Below, piece by piece: positions 52,450 through 61,099 of a DNA stretch of 64,000 nucleotides; position 1 is the stretch's first letter, and the number at the start of each line of letters is the position of its first letter. Below the pieces are notes generated by a model. The model was given only the letters and a program-made list of their open reading frames with translations, was not told the origin of the DNA and made no database searches. Both the position numbers and the translations under genes were made by a program. This DNA comes from Pseudofrankia inefficax (lineage in GTDB: Bacteria > Actinomycetota > Actinomycetes > Frankiales > Frankiaceae), in assembly GCF_000166135.1 (NCBI RefSeq), contig NC_014666.1:2170001-2234000 (forward strand). Reading direction: 5' to 3'.

Positions 52450-53783
52450 GCGCGGACCCACTGGTCCGGGTCGGGCACGAACGACACGACCAGGCGGTCG
52501 TCACGCAGCCAGGCGGCGCTCACGTCGCAGCGCCGCAGCGCCGCGGGCAGCGCCAGCAGCCGCCGGTGTGGGCCGACCGTGACGACCAGCTCATCGCCCA
52601 TCCGGGCCAGGTCCACGTCGCCGCGGGTGGCGAACGGGACCCCGAACGACAGGGCGTAGCCGTCCTCGGTCCGCTCCACCCGGGGGGTCTCGCCGTCCAC
52701 ACCGGCGCGGGCGCCGAGCACCCCGGCCGGGTCGAGCGAGCCGTAGGCGGCGGCCCCGAACGCGGCCAGTTCCTCCAGCCCGACCGGCTCGCCGCCGCGG
52801 TAGGCCGCGCGCAGCACGGGAAGCGGCGCGAACGCGGCCTCGATCTGCTCGAGCTGCTCGCGGTGCGACGCGGCCCAGCCGGCCCGCCAGACGTCGCCGC
52901 CGCCCGGCCCGATCACCCGGTTGGCGATCACCGCGTCCACCGGTAGGCCGTGCAGGGACAGGGCGGTGAACATCTGCCGGGTGACCGCGAGCGAGGCCGT
53001 CTCCGGGGTGAGGACGAGGCGCACGCTGGTCCGCGCCGGGTCGGTGAGGATCTCGCGCAGGTCGGCCGCGGTGGCCCGCAGCCGGGTCAGCACGTCGTAG
53101 ACCGGCTCGGCCAGGTGGCCGAACCGGGTCGCCAGCCGCGCGGACCGGGCCAGCGACGGCCGGATCCAGCGGACGAACCGGCCGTCCGGCGGCAGCAGCC
53201 GCCGGCAGTACCACGAGAGGGTCTCGGGGAACGCCAGCAGCCGCAGCGCGTCGGCGGCCGGGCCGGCGTCCACGACGACCAGGTCGTAGCGGTCGGAGGC
53301 GAGCTGGTCGCGGAGCTCCAGCAGGGCGAGCGTCTCGCCGACGCCGGCCAGCCCCGCCAGCTCCTCGGCCTCGATCGGGTCGATGTCGGCGTGCGCCCAG
53401 GCGACGTCCAGCAGCGGGCGCAGCCCATCCCACCGCCGCTCGAACGAGCCCTGCAGGTCGACCTGCTGGCCGAACAGGCCCGGCTCCAGCTCGACCGGCT
53501 CGCCGGCCACCGGATGGTCGAGCGTGGCGGTGAGCCCGCCGAGCGGGTTGAACGAGACCAGCAACGTCCGGTGGCCGCGCTGGGCGGCGAGCGTGGCGGT
53601 CGCGGCCGCCACCGTCGTGGTCCCGCCGCCGCCCTTGCCGGTGAACAGCACGGCCCGGCCGGAGCGGCCGGCCGACAGGCCGTCGTCGGTCAGGCGTGCG
53701 GGCCGTTCGGAGGCCCGGCCGGAGCGGCTGGCAGGCTGGCCGTCGTCGGCCGGCCGTGCAGGCCGTTCAGAGGCATCGTGCAC
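52446..53783 (-). CDS. ArsA/GET3-like ATPase with degenerate P-loop
   Basis: Protein of 445 residues of the ArsA/anion-transporting ATPase group. The deviant Walker A reads GKGGGGTTT at about residues 49-57. The signature lysine K50 is kept, but the position of the invariant lysine of GK[ST] is Thr55. Switch regions are also altered: SFNPLGG in place of the family DPAHN, and VVDAGPAADALRLL in place of DTAPTGHTLRLL. ATP hydrolysis is doubtful. The N-terminal 44 residues contain two tandem 20-residue units. It overlaps the downstream CxxCxxC gene (ATGA) and lies 7 nt after the SRPBCC gene. Confidence 0.82.
   Translation of the reverse strand: MHDASERPARPADDGQPASRSGRASERPARLTDDGLSAGRSGRAVLFTGKGGGGTTTVAAATATLAAQRGHRTLLVSFNPLGGLTATLDHPVAGEPVELEPGLFGQQVDLQGSFERRWDGLRPLLDVAWAHADIDPIEAEELAGLAGVGETLALLELRDQLASDRYDLVVVDAGPAADALRLLAFPETLSWYCRRLLPPDGRFVRWIRPSLARSARLATRFGHLAEPVYDVLTRLRATAADLREILTDPARTSVRLVLTPETASLAVTRQMFTALSLHGLPVDAVIANRVIGPGGGDVWRAGWAASHREQLEQIEAAFAPLPVLRAAYRGGEPVGLEELAAFGAAAYGSLDPAGVLGARAGVDGETPRVERTEDGYALSFGVPFATRGDVDLARMGDELVVTVGPHRRLLALPAALRRCDVSAAWLRDDRLVVSFVPDPDQWVRA
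53652..53771. repeat. Tandem 60-bp duplication at the start of the ArsA-like gene
   Basis: Residues 5-24 and 25-44 are two tandem copies (SERPAR-xx-DDG-xx-A-x-RSGRA), identical at 15 of 20 positions. At DNA level this is two 60-bp units. The true start of the gene may lie downstream of the duplication. Confidence 0.8.
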
Positions 53784-53790
53784 ACCGGCC

Positions 53791-54225
53791 TCAGCTCTCG
53801 ACGTGCTTTTTGAGATCCTTGAGCGCGGCGTCGATGATCCCGCCCTGGATCTTGCGCCGCAGCATCCCCGGGATCTTGACCTTCAGCTCGACGGTGAGGT
53901 CGTAGGTGACCTCGGTCTGCCCGTCGCCGACGTCGCGCAGCGTGTAGCTGCCGTCCTGGGCCGACATCATCTCGCCCTCGACGAGTGACCAGGAGACCCG
54001 GTCGTCGCCGTGCCAGGTGTAGTCCGTGACGAACTCGTCCTTCGCGATCACGGCGTTCACCCGGAAGCGGGCTCTGGTCGGCCGGCCGTCGGGCCCGACC
54101 TCCAGGATCTCGGTCTGCTCGATCTGACCGACCCACGTCGGGTAGTTCGCGATGTCGGCGATCGTCGCCATCACCGTCGTGGGCTTGGCGTTGATGACGA
54201 TCGAGGCGCTGGCGTGGTCGGCCAT
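53791..54225 (-). CDS. SRPBCC (START/polyketide cyclase-like) protein
   Basis: Protein of 144 residues with the SRPBCC ligand-binding fold: ASIVINAKPTTVMATIADIA at the start, YPTWVGQIEQTEILEVG and a LKVKIPGMLRRKIQGGII helix at the end. Homologues bind lipids or aromatic compounds. In mycobacteria a similar gene (Rv2185c, from memory) also sits beside the ArsA-like gene. GGAGGT lies upstream of the ATG. It heads the SRPBCC, ArsA-like, CxxCxxC, glucokinase run on the minus strand. Confidence 0.88.
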   Translation of the reverse strand: MADHASASIVINAKPTTVMATIADIANYPTWVGQIEQTEILEVGPDGRPTRARFRVNAVIAKDEFVTDYTWHGDDRVSWSLVEGEMMSAQDGSYTLRDVGDGQTEVTYDLTVELKVKIPGMLRRKIQGGIIDAALKDLKKHVES

Positions 54226-54499
54226 CGCAGTCGGTACCTCCAGATCGGCCCGGGGCTGATCCGGCCCCCCGGCAACGACATCCCCAACGCTCGGCCAGGG
54301 CCGCCTCAGGTGCGGTCAGACAGATGATCGCACCTGTTGGGCGGCACTCGTGGACGGCCCCGAACGCACGACAGTTCCCACGATCGCACGCCCCTCGGTT
54401 CGGCCCCTGGAGGGCTCCGGAGACGGCGACGGCCCGCGCCTTGTCCCGGCCGACCGAGTCTCGGTCGACCGAGGCGGACATCATCGCACCTCGCGGTGC

Positions 54500-55267
54500 C
54501 TACCACTCCAACACGAAGGGCGTGCCATGGGCGTTGAAATGCCCTACGTTCACGCAGCGCGTCGCGCCAATATACAAAGAGTCGACAAGCGGTTGGTGGA
54601 CGTGGCCGAACAGCGCGTACTTCGGCTGCGTCTCCTGGATCGCTTCCAGGATGGCCTCGCTGCCGCGCTCGAACCGGCCGGCCTCGACGTCGTACACCAG
54701 TTCGGGCACGTGCGGCGGGATGTGGCAGCACAGCACGTCGACCGCGCCGACCGCCGCCACCTTCGTGGCGAACTCGTCGTCGTCGATCTCGTACGGCGTC
54801 CGCATCGGGGTGCGCAGCCCGCCGCCGACGAAGCCGAACCGCAGCCCGCCGATCTCGACGGTCTGCCCGTCGAGCAGGGTCAGCCCGTCGCGCAGGTACT
54901 CCGGGTAGAGGTGCGGCAGGTCGACGTTGCCGTAGGTCAGATAGGTCGGGGTGGGGAACGCGGCGAACATCGCCGCGTACTGGCGGCGGATGGCCGCCTC
55001 CATGATCGTGGCACGGTCGCCCTCGACCCCGGCCCACAGCGTGCGCGACCAGTCCCTGGCGTCGTCGAACCGCTGCGCGGTCCGCAGCTCGATCATGTGC
55101 CGGACCGCCTCCGCCCCGAAGAGGTCGCTCATGATCCCGCGGCTGTGGTCGTGGTAGTCCAGGAACAGCACCAGGTCGCCCAGGCAGATGAACGCGTCGG
55201 CACCCTCGGCCGCGGCCGGCAGCGCGTCGGCCCTTCCGTGGACGTCGCTCACCACGTGGACCCGCAT
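54500..55267 (-). CDS. Metallophosphoesterase
   Basis: Calcineurin-like phosphoesterase of 255 residues. Metal ligands are visible in order: SDVHGRAD (N-terminal Asp and His), FICLGDLV, TYGNVDL (Asn/Asp), CCHIPP and FGHVHQPL. The substrate class (nucleotide, phosphodiester or protein) is unknown. The ATG at 55267 has a TAAGCT -10 box 6 nt upstream and no ribosome binding site, so it is probably leaderless. It is divergent from the fadD gene. Confidence 0.9.
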   Translation of the reverse strand: MRVHVVSDVHGRADALPAAAEGADAFICLGDLVLFLDYHDHSRGIMSDLFGAEAVRHMIELRTAQRFDDARDWSRTLWAGVEGDRATIMEAAIRRQYAAMFAAFPTPTYLTYGNVDLPHLYPEYLRDGLTLLDGQTVEIGGLRFGFVGGGLRTPMRTPYEIDDDEFATKVAAVGAVDVLCCHIPPHVPELVYDVEAGRFERGSEAILEAIQETQPKYALFGHVHQPLVDSLYIGATRCVNVGHFNAHGTPFVLEW

Positions 55268-55273
55268 GTCGGA

Positions 55274-55279
55274 AGCTTA
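55274..55279 (-). promoter_or_regulatory. -10 box TAAGCT for leaderless phosphoesterase gene
   Basis: TAAGCT on the minus strand ends 6 nt before the ATG at 55267. Confidence 0.6.
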
Positions 55280-55530
55280 GGACATCGAACCCGCGGGTAG
55301 CGGTGCGTCAGAGCGGCCCTGCCGGAGCCCCGTCCCGGCGCCGCGCCCCGGCGTTTCCTCGGGGTTTCGAGTGGCGTCGCCACAGAAGGTCGAGGGGCGT
55401 AAGGTTCGCCGTTCCGGCGCGTCCGGACTAACGTCTGAGTGGGACCTGTCGCCCCGGGTGACCCGCTAGCAGTGTGGCCTCGGAAGCCGATGTGACCGCG
55501 TCGGTTGTCCGCAATCCCAAGGAGTCTCCG

Positions 55531-57351
55531 GTGCGTGAGTTCACCTCACCAGCCCTGGTCACAGTGGCCGACGACGCGACGCTCACCGACCGGGTGCTCG
55601 GCTTCGCCGCCAGCCAGCCCGACGCGCCGCTGATCCGGCACAAGGTGGACGGCACGTTCGCCGACCTGACCGCCGGCCAGTTCGTCGAGCTGGTGCAAGC
55701 CGTGGCGGGCGGCCTCGTCACGCACGGAGTGACCCCCGGCAGCCGGGTCGGGATCATGAGCAGGACCCGGTACGAGTGGACCGTGCTGGACTACGCGATC
55801 TGGACCGCCGGCGCGGTGACGGTCCCGATCTACGAGACGTCCAGCGCCGAGCAGATCGCCTGGATCCTCACCGACGCCGAGGTCGGCCTCGTCGTCGCCG
55901 AGACGCCGAAGCTCGCGGCGCTGGTGGCCCAGGTGCGCGACGAGGCTCCGGCGCTGCGCGAGGTGCTCGTCCTCGACCCGGCGGCCGGCGAGACCGGTGC
56001 GCTGGAGACGCTGCGCGCCGACGGAGCGGCCGTCCCGCCCGCCGCGCTCGCCGAGGCGCGCGCCGGCGTGCGGGCCGACAGCCTCGCGACCCTCATCTAC
56101 ACCTCCGGCACGACCGGGCGGCCCAAGGGCTGCGAGCTTTCCCACCGGGCGCTGCTGTTCGACGCACTGTCCTCAATCGCGATGGCCCCCGACGTGTTCA
56201 CCGCCGGGGCCTCCACGCTGCTGTTCCTGCCGCTCGCGCACGTCTTCGCGCGGCTGGTGCAGAACATCGCCATCCAGAGCTGCCTGCCGATCGCCTACAC
56301 GTCCGACACGAAGACGCTGCTCGCCGACCTGGCCCAGGCGAAGCCGAGCTATGTGCTGGCGGTGCCGCGGGTCTTCGAGAAGGTGCACGCCGGCGCCCGG
56401 CAGAAGGCCCACAACGAGGGCAAGGGCAAGATCTTCGACGCCGCCGAGGCGACCGCCGTCGCCTACAGCGAGGCGCTCGCCACGCCGGGCGGGCCGGGGC
56501 TCGTGCTGCGGGCCCGCCACGCGGTGTTCGACCGGCTGGTCTACGCGAAGCTGCGCGCCGCGCTCGGCGGCCAGGTCCGCAACGCGGTGAGCGGCGGCGC
56601 CCCGCTCGGTGAGCGGCTGGCCCACTTCTTCCGCGGCATCGGCGTGACGATCCTCGAGGGCTACGGCCTGACCGAGACGTCGGCCGCCGTCACGGTCAAC
56701 CGGCCGGGCAACGTCCGGGTCGGCACCGTCGGCCAGCCGCTGCCAGGGGTGACCGTCCGCGTCGCCGACGACGGCGAGGTGCTCGTGCGCGGCCCGCTCG
56801 TGTTCACCGCCTACCACGCGAACGAGACCGCCACCAAGGAGGCTCTCGACGCCGACGGCTACTTCCACACCGGCGACATGGGCAGCCTCGACGTCGACGG
56901 CTTCCTGCGGATCACCGGGCGCAAGAAGGAGATCCTGGTGACCGCCGGCGGCAAGAACGTCGCGCCGGCGCCCCTGGAGCACCGGCTGCAGACGCATCCG
57001 CTGATCAGCCAGGCGATGGTGATCGGCGACCGGCGCCCGTTCATCGCCGCGCTGCTCACCGTCGACGAGGAGGCGCTGCCGCACTGGCTGGCCGCGCACG
57101 GGCGGCCGCGGGACACCCCGGCGAGCGCGCTGGTCCACGACCCCGAGCTCCTGGCGGACCTGCAGATGGCGGTCGACTCCGCGAACGCGTCCGTCTCACA
57201 CGCCGAGGGGATCAAGAAGTTCAGCGTGCTGCCGGCGGACTTCACCGTCGAGACCGGCGAGCTGACCCCGAGCCTGAAGGTGCGCCGCTCCCTCGTCATG
57301 GACAGGTACGCCTCGGCCGTCACCGAGATCTACGGGACCGCCGAGGCCTAG
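55531..57351 (+). CDS. Long-chain fatty-acyl-CoA ligase (FadD15-like)
   Basis: AMP-forming acyl-CoA synthetase of 606 residues. P-loop YTSGTTGRPKGCELSH is near 190-205; GYGLTETSAAVTVN and the YFHTGDMGSLD-GFLRITGRKKE region are complete, followed by TAGGKNVAPAPLE with the Lys of the ligase family. The GTG at 55531 was chosen because AAGGAG lies 6 nt before it; a GTG at 55474 would add 19 residues. It lies beside plsC and pimB genes, which fits phospholipid synthesis. It overlaps the convergent GH5-like gene by 4 nt. Confidence 0.93.
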   Translation: MREFTSPALVTVADDATLTDRVLGFAASQPDAPLIRHKVDGTFADLTAGQFVELVQAVAGGLVTHGVTPGSRVGIMSRTRYEWTVLDYAIWTAGAVTVPIYETSSAEQIAWILTDAEVGLVVAETPKLAALVAQVRDEAPALREVLVLDPAAGETGALETLRADGAAVPPAALAEARAGVRADSLATLIYTSGTTGRPKGCELSHRALLFDALSSIAMAPDVFTAGASTLLFLPLAHVFARLVQNIAIQSCLPIAYTSDTKTLLADLAQAKPSYVLAVPRVFEKVHAGARQKAHNEGKGKIFDAAEATAVAYSEALATPGGPGLVLRARHAVFDRLVYAKLRAALGGQVRNAVSGGAPLGERLAHFFRGIGVTILEGYGLTETSAAVTVNRPGNVRVGTVGQPLPGVTVRVADDGEVLVRGPLVFTAYHANETATKEALDADGYFHTGDMGSLDVDGFLRITGRKKEILVTAGGKNVAPAPLEHRLQTHPLISQAMVIGDRRPFIAALLTVDEEALPHWLAAHGRPRDTPASALVHDPELLADLQMAVDSANASVSHAEGIKKFSVLPADFTVETGELTPSLKVRRSLVMDRYASAVTEIYGTAEA

Positions 57352-58868
57352 GCTGACCCGCGCCGGGCCGGTCGGCGGTGGCGGGCCGGGCGCTCGGCAG
57401 CCGCCTGGGCTGGCGGCCCGTCTGGCGAGCTCGAGCCTGGCGCTGCGCCGGCTCGCTCGTCCGGCGCCGGCGTGTCGTCGGGGTCCGTGAACGGCGACCG
57501 GGAGCCGGTGCGGCCGGTGCCGACGCGCAGCCCGCGCAGCAGCCGGAACGGCACGACCAGCAGCAGCGCCATGACGGCCGCGCCCAGCAGCGGCAGCGCC
57601 CACAGCAACGGGCCCGAGTAGTCGTCCTTCTTCGTCGCGGTGTCGGTCCGCGCGGCCGCGTTGGTGGCCGGCGCGCTCGGCGCCGCGGCCACCGTCGGGT
57701 CCGCGCACGCCTGGGCACCGGCGTAGGGCACCGGGGTCGGCGCCGAGCCCGCCGTGGCCCGGGTGACGGTCAGGGAGACCTCGGTGGCGCCGGGCTGTGC
57801 CGCCACGCACAGCAGCGCGGAGCCGGGCCGTGACACCAGCCGGGCGCCGGTCAGCGTGAGCGTGTACCCGGTCGGGTAGGCGGCGGCGGGCAGGCTGACG
57901 GCGCTGACCCAGCCGGCCGGCGTCGGCTTCCCGCTCGGCAGCGTGCCGGGGGCGTACCGCAGGGTGAACGTGCCGGCGGTGTCGGTGCCGAACGAGGCCG
58001 GGGTGCCGGCGATCGCCAGTGGGTACGCCCGGGCGAGCGCCGGCGGGAGCGGCCCGGCCGCCGGGGCGGGGTAGAGCCAGCCGATCGTGTTGCCGTCGGC
58101 CGCGGCGGTGAACGCGGCCAGCGCCGCGTCGCCGCCGGGCCACGACGTCAGGTAGCCGGTCGGGTCGTTGACGGCGACGGTCGCCGCGGGCTGGAACGAG
58201 GCTGGCTGCTCCCGCCACAGGAGGTGGAACGGGTCGACCGCCGCGATGGCCGCGCTGCCCGCCAGGACGGCCGCCGCGTCCTTGGTCTGCGCGTGGGGGA
58301 GCTCGTAGCCGGTCAGGCCGCCCGTGTCGCGGAAGGCCGCGGCGAGCCGGCGCAGGGCGGCCTGAAGCGCCGTCGGTGCCACCGTGGCGCCGCCTACCGG
58401 CACGACCCGCAGCGCCACGACGAAGCCCCGGTTGGTCAGGGCCCTGACCACGTTCCCCGCGGCGACGAGGCCCGGGTCGTTCACGGTCGCGCCCGTCGTC
58501 GGGTCGGGGAAGCGCCCCGCCGCGGACAGCGGGACCGTCACCCCGGCCGCGTCGAAACCCGCCTGGACCCAGGCGTCGAGCTCGGCCGCCGTCGGGGTCA
58601 CCCCGGCCGGCACCATCAGCCCGTGCGGGACGAACATCCTGCCGTTGCCGTCGACCAGGTAGCTGCCGGCGCGGGTCACCGTCCCGATCGGCGCCTGCGC
58701 GGTACCGGCGGACGAGGCGCCTGTCGGGCTCCCGGCCGCGAGTGCCGCCGACGCGGAACCGCTCCAGGCGAGGCCGAGCACGGCGGCCAGCGTGACGCCG
58801 GTGGCCAGCCGGGTGGCGCGCCGCCCGTGTCGCCCGTTGTGCGCCGAATATGCCCCCACGGCCTCCAT
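57348..58868 (-). CDS. GH5-like secreted/membrane-anchored protein, catalytic residues lost
   Basis: Protein of 506 residues with a Tat/Sec-like basic signal region (RRATRLATGVTLAAVLGLAW), an endoglycoceramidase-like GH5 N-terminal part (SYLVDGNGRMFVPHGLMV), a beta-rich GH5 C-terminal-type domain (~330-400), then a membrane helix (LLWALPLLGAAVMALLLVVP) and a Pro-rich cytoplasmic tail. At about residues 185-193 the expected catalytic NE pair of a GYDLMNEP-like strand reads GYELPHAQ, so the acid/base Glu seems lost. No obvious nucleophile Glu segment is seen. It may bind glycans rather than cut them. The ATG at 58868 or a GTG at 58856 could be the start. Confidence 0.75.
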   Translation of the reverse strand: MEAVGAYSAHNGRHGRRATRLATGVTLAAVLGLAWSGSASAALAAGSPTGASSAGTAQAPIGTVTRAGSYLVDGNGRMFVPHGLMVPAGVTPTAAELDAWVQAGFDAAGVTVPLSAAGRFPDPTTGATVNDPGLVAAGNVVRALTNRGFVVALRVVPVGGATVAPTALQAALRRLAAAFRDTGGLTGYELPHAQTKDAAAVLAGSAAIAAVDPFHLLWREQPASFQPAATVAVNDPTGYLTSWPGGDAALAAFTAAADGNTIGWLYPAPAAGPLPPALARAYPLAIAGTPASFGTDTAGTFTLRYAPGTLPSGKPTPAGWVSAVSLPAAAYPTGYTLTLTGARLVSRPGSALLCVAAQPGATEVSLTVTRATAGSAPTPVPYAGAQACADPTVAAAPSAPATNAAARTDTATKKDDYSGPLLWALPLLGAAVMALLLVVPFRLLRGLRVGTGRTGSRSPFTDPDDTPAPDERAGAAPGSSSPDGPPAQAAAERPARHRRPARRGSA

Positions 58869-58978
58869 ACTGCCGTGCCGGCCGGACCGCGCGTCAGCGG
58901 CCCGTTGCCGGCCTGGCCGACGGAGCCGGCGCCCGTCGGACGGCGGCCCACCAGGTCTCGGAGCCGGGCCAGGGCGGA

Positions 58979-59821
58979 TCAGTCGGACTCACGGGTGGCG
59001 CTGGCCCGGGCGGGGTCGGCCTGCCTGGGGGCGCCGGTCCGCTTCGGCTTCCCCGGTTCGCCCGGACGTCCGGGCACCGCGGCCGAGCCGGGCGCCGCGG
59101 CGGTGCCGGACAGTTCGGCGACGGCCGCCGCGGCGGCGGCACGGGACGCGGCGAGCTCGTCCTTGGCCTGCTGGGCGTACATGTCGACGTACTCCTGGCC
59201 GGACAGCTGCATCAGCTCGTACATGATCTCGTCGGTGATCGAGCGCAGCACGAAGCGGTCGTCGGCCATGTCCTGGTAGCGGCTGAAGTCCAGCGGCCGG
59301 CCGATCCGCATGCCGACCCGGCGAATCCGCGGGATCGTGCGGCCCTGCGGCTGGACCTCGAACGTCCCGAACATGGCCACCGGGACGACCAGCACCTTGG
59401 CCTCCAGCGCCATCCGGGCGACGCCGACCTTGCCCCGGTAGAGCCGCCCGTCCGGCGAGCGGGTGCCCTCGGGGTAGATCCCGAGCAGCTTCCCGCCGGA
59501 GAGCACGCGCACGCCGGAGCGCAGCGCCGCGTCGCTGGCCTTACCGCCGCTGCGGTCGATCGGCAGCTGGCCCACGCCGCTGAAGAACATCCGCTTCGCC
59601 CGGCCCTTGAGGCCGCCCTGGGTGAAGTAGTCCATCTTCGCGAGGAAGGTGACCCGCCGCGGCAGCATCAGCGGCAGGAAGATCGAGTCCAGGAAGGACA
59701 GGTGGTTGCTGGCAAGGATCGCCGGCCCTTCCGCCGGCACGTGCTCCAGTCCCTCGATCCAGGGGCGCCAGAACGTGCGCAGAAACGGTGAAAGGACCAC
59801 CTTGACGACCCAGTAGAACAC
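58979..59821 (-). CDS. plsC: 1-acyl-sn-glycerol-3-phosphate acyltransferase family
   Basis: Membrane-associated acyltransferase of 280 residues that makes phosphatidic acid. The HX4D catalytic motif NHLSFLD lies near residues 39-45 and the substrate motif YPEGTRSPDG near 115-124. The C-terminal ~60 residues are a Pro/Ala/Arg-rich tail. The start is GTG 59821 with a GGAG site upstream. It sits near the acyl-CoA ligase and PimB genes, in line with phospholipid synthesis. Confidence 0.9.
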   Translation of the reverse strand: MFYWVVKVVLSPFLRTFWRPWIEGLEHVPAEGPAILASNHLSFLDSIFLPLMLPRRVTFLAKMDYFTQGGLKGRAKRMFFSGVGQLPIDRSGGKASDAALRSGVRVLSGGKLLGIYPEGTRSPDGRLYRGKVGVARMALEAKVLVVPVAMFGTFEVQPQGRTIPRIRRVGMRIGRPLDFSRYQDMADDRFVLRSITDEIMYELMQLSGQEYVDMYAQQAKDELAASRAAAAAAVAELSGTAAAPGSAAVPGRPGEPGKPKRTGAPRQADPARASATRESD

Positions 59822-60253
59822 GGCAGCTCCCTGCTCGGCCGCGCCGCGGCCGCCCCGGCCTCCGACGCTCCGGGCGTGGGCACCCAGGTATCACCGGACT
59901 TCCCGGTGGCGCGTCCGATGGTCGAATCGACCCTAGCCTTCCCCAGGCCCGGCGGGGAGCAATCCCCCCACGGTTGCGTCGATGTGCGGCCCATGGTCAC
60001 ACCCGGCACACGCGCGGGCCACCGCGGGCCGGCCGTCGGCCTCGGCCGCGCCGGGGTGTCGCGTCGCGGTACCCGGCCCGACGCGATATGCCCGACGCGA
60101 TATGGCGGTGCGGCGGCGGGCACGCTCGACAACCACATCCCACCGGGTCCCCGACCGGTGACGAAGCCCGTGGTCTCCGTGCGGCCCGCATGGCAGCATT
60201 GGACTGGGCCCCTGGCCGAATTCTGGTGGAACGTTCGGGAAGGCGGGTCACAG
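59822..60253. other. Divergent intergenic region with 14-bp tandem duplication
   Basis: About 430 nt without a supported gene. CCCGACGCGATATG is duplicated in tandem at 60077-60090 and 60091-60104. It should contain the plsC and esterase promoters. Confidence 0.5.
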
Positions 60254-61099
60254 ATGGCTGCTGCCGACCGGGGCCGTGGCGCGGGAGCGCCGGCGGGTGC
60301 CCCCCTGTTGCCCGGTGCCGCGCCCTTCGAGCTGGGAGCCGGCGGCCCCGTCGGGGTGCTGCTGGTGCACGGCTTCACCGGAACGCCCCAGAGCCTGCGG
60401 CAGTGGGGCGACTTCCTCGCGGCCGCCGGGCTCACGGTGCGCTGCCCGCTGCTGCCCGGCCACGGCACCCGCTGGCAGGACATGGCCCAGACCGGCTGGC
60501 GCGACTGGTACGGCGCGGTCGACGAGGCGTTCGGCGACCTGCGCGCCCGCTGCGACCAGGTGTTCGTGATGGGCCTGTCGATGGGCGGCACGCTGACGCT
60601 GCGGCTGGCCGAGGAGCGTGGCGCGGAGGTGGCCGGCGCCGTCACCGTGAACCCCAGCCTCGGCACCGACCGGCGGGTCGCGCGGCTCGCCCCGCTGATC
60701 GCCCGGGTGCGCCCGTCGATCCCCGGCATCGCCAGCGACATCAAGGCGACCGGTGCCCGCGAGGTCGGCTATGACCGGGTGCCGGTCCGGGCGTTCGTGT
60801 CGCTCATGGAGCTGTGGAAGGTCACCCTGCCGGACCTGCCCCGGATCGTCAGCCCGGTGCTGACCTTCCGCAGCGTCATCGACCACGTCGTCGAGCCCAG
60901 CTCCGGGCGTCTGCTGCTCGCCGGGATGACCGCGGCGCCCGTCACCGAACGGCTGCTGCCGGACAGCTACCACGTCGCCACCCTCGACAACGACCGGCAG
61001 GCGATCTTCGAGGGCAGCCTGGAGTTCCTCCGCGCCCACGCCGCCGCGCCGGCTCCTGGCGCCGCGGCCGCGCCCGGGGTCGCTGACGTCGATGTCTGA
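60254..61099 (+). CDS. Alpha/beta hydrolase, carboxylesterase type
   Basis: Serine hydrolase of 281 residues related to bacterial carboxylesterases/monoacylglycerol lipases. The oxyanion segment VGVLLVHGFTGTPQSLRQWG is near 34-53, the nucleophile elbow GLSMGG near 113-118 (Ser), an Asp in RSVIDHVVEP and the catalytic His in DSYHVATLDND. The ATG at 60254 follows a GGGAAGG region; longer frames upstream are not coding-like. It overlaps the next gene by 8 nt. A role in lipid turnover fits the nearby plsC and fadD genes. Confidence 0.9.
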   Translation: MAAADRGRGAGAPAGAPLLPGAAPFELGAGGPVGVLLVHGFTGTPQSLRQWGDFLAAAGLTVRCPLLPGHGTRWQDMAQTGWRDWYGAVDEAFGDLRARCDQVFVMGLSMGGTLTLRLAEERGAEVAGAVTVNPSLGTDRRVARLAPLIARVRPSIPGIASDIKATGAREVGYDRVPVRAFVSLMELWKVTLPDLPRIVSPVLTFRSVIDHVVEPSSGRLLLAGMTAAPVTERLLPDSYHVATLDNDRQAIFEGSLEFLRAHAAAPAPGAAAAPGVADVDV

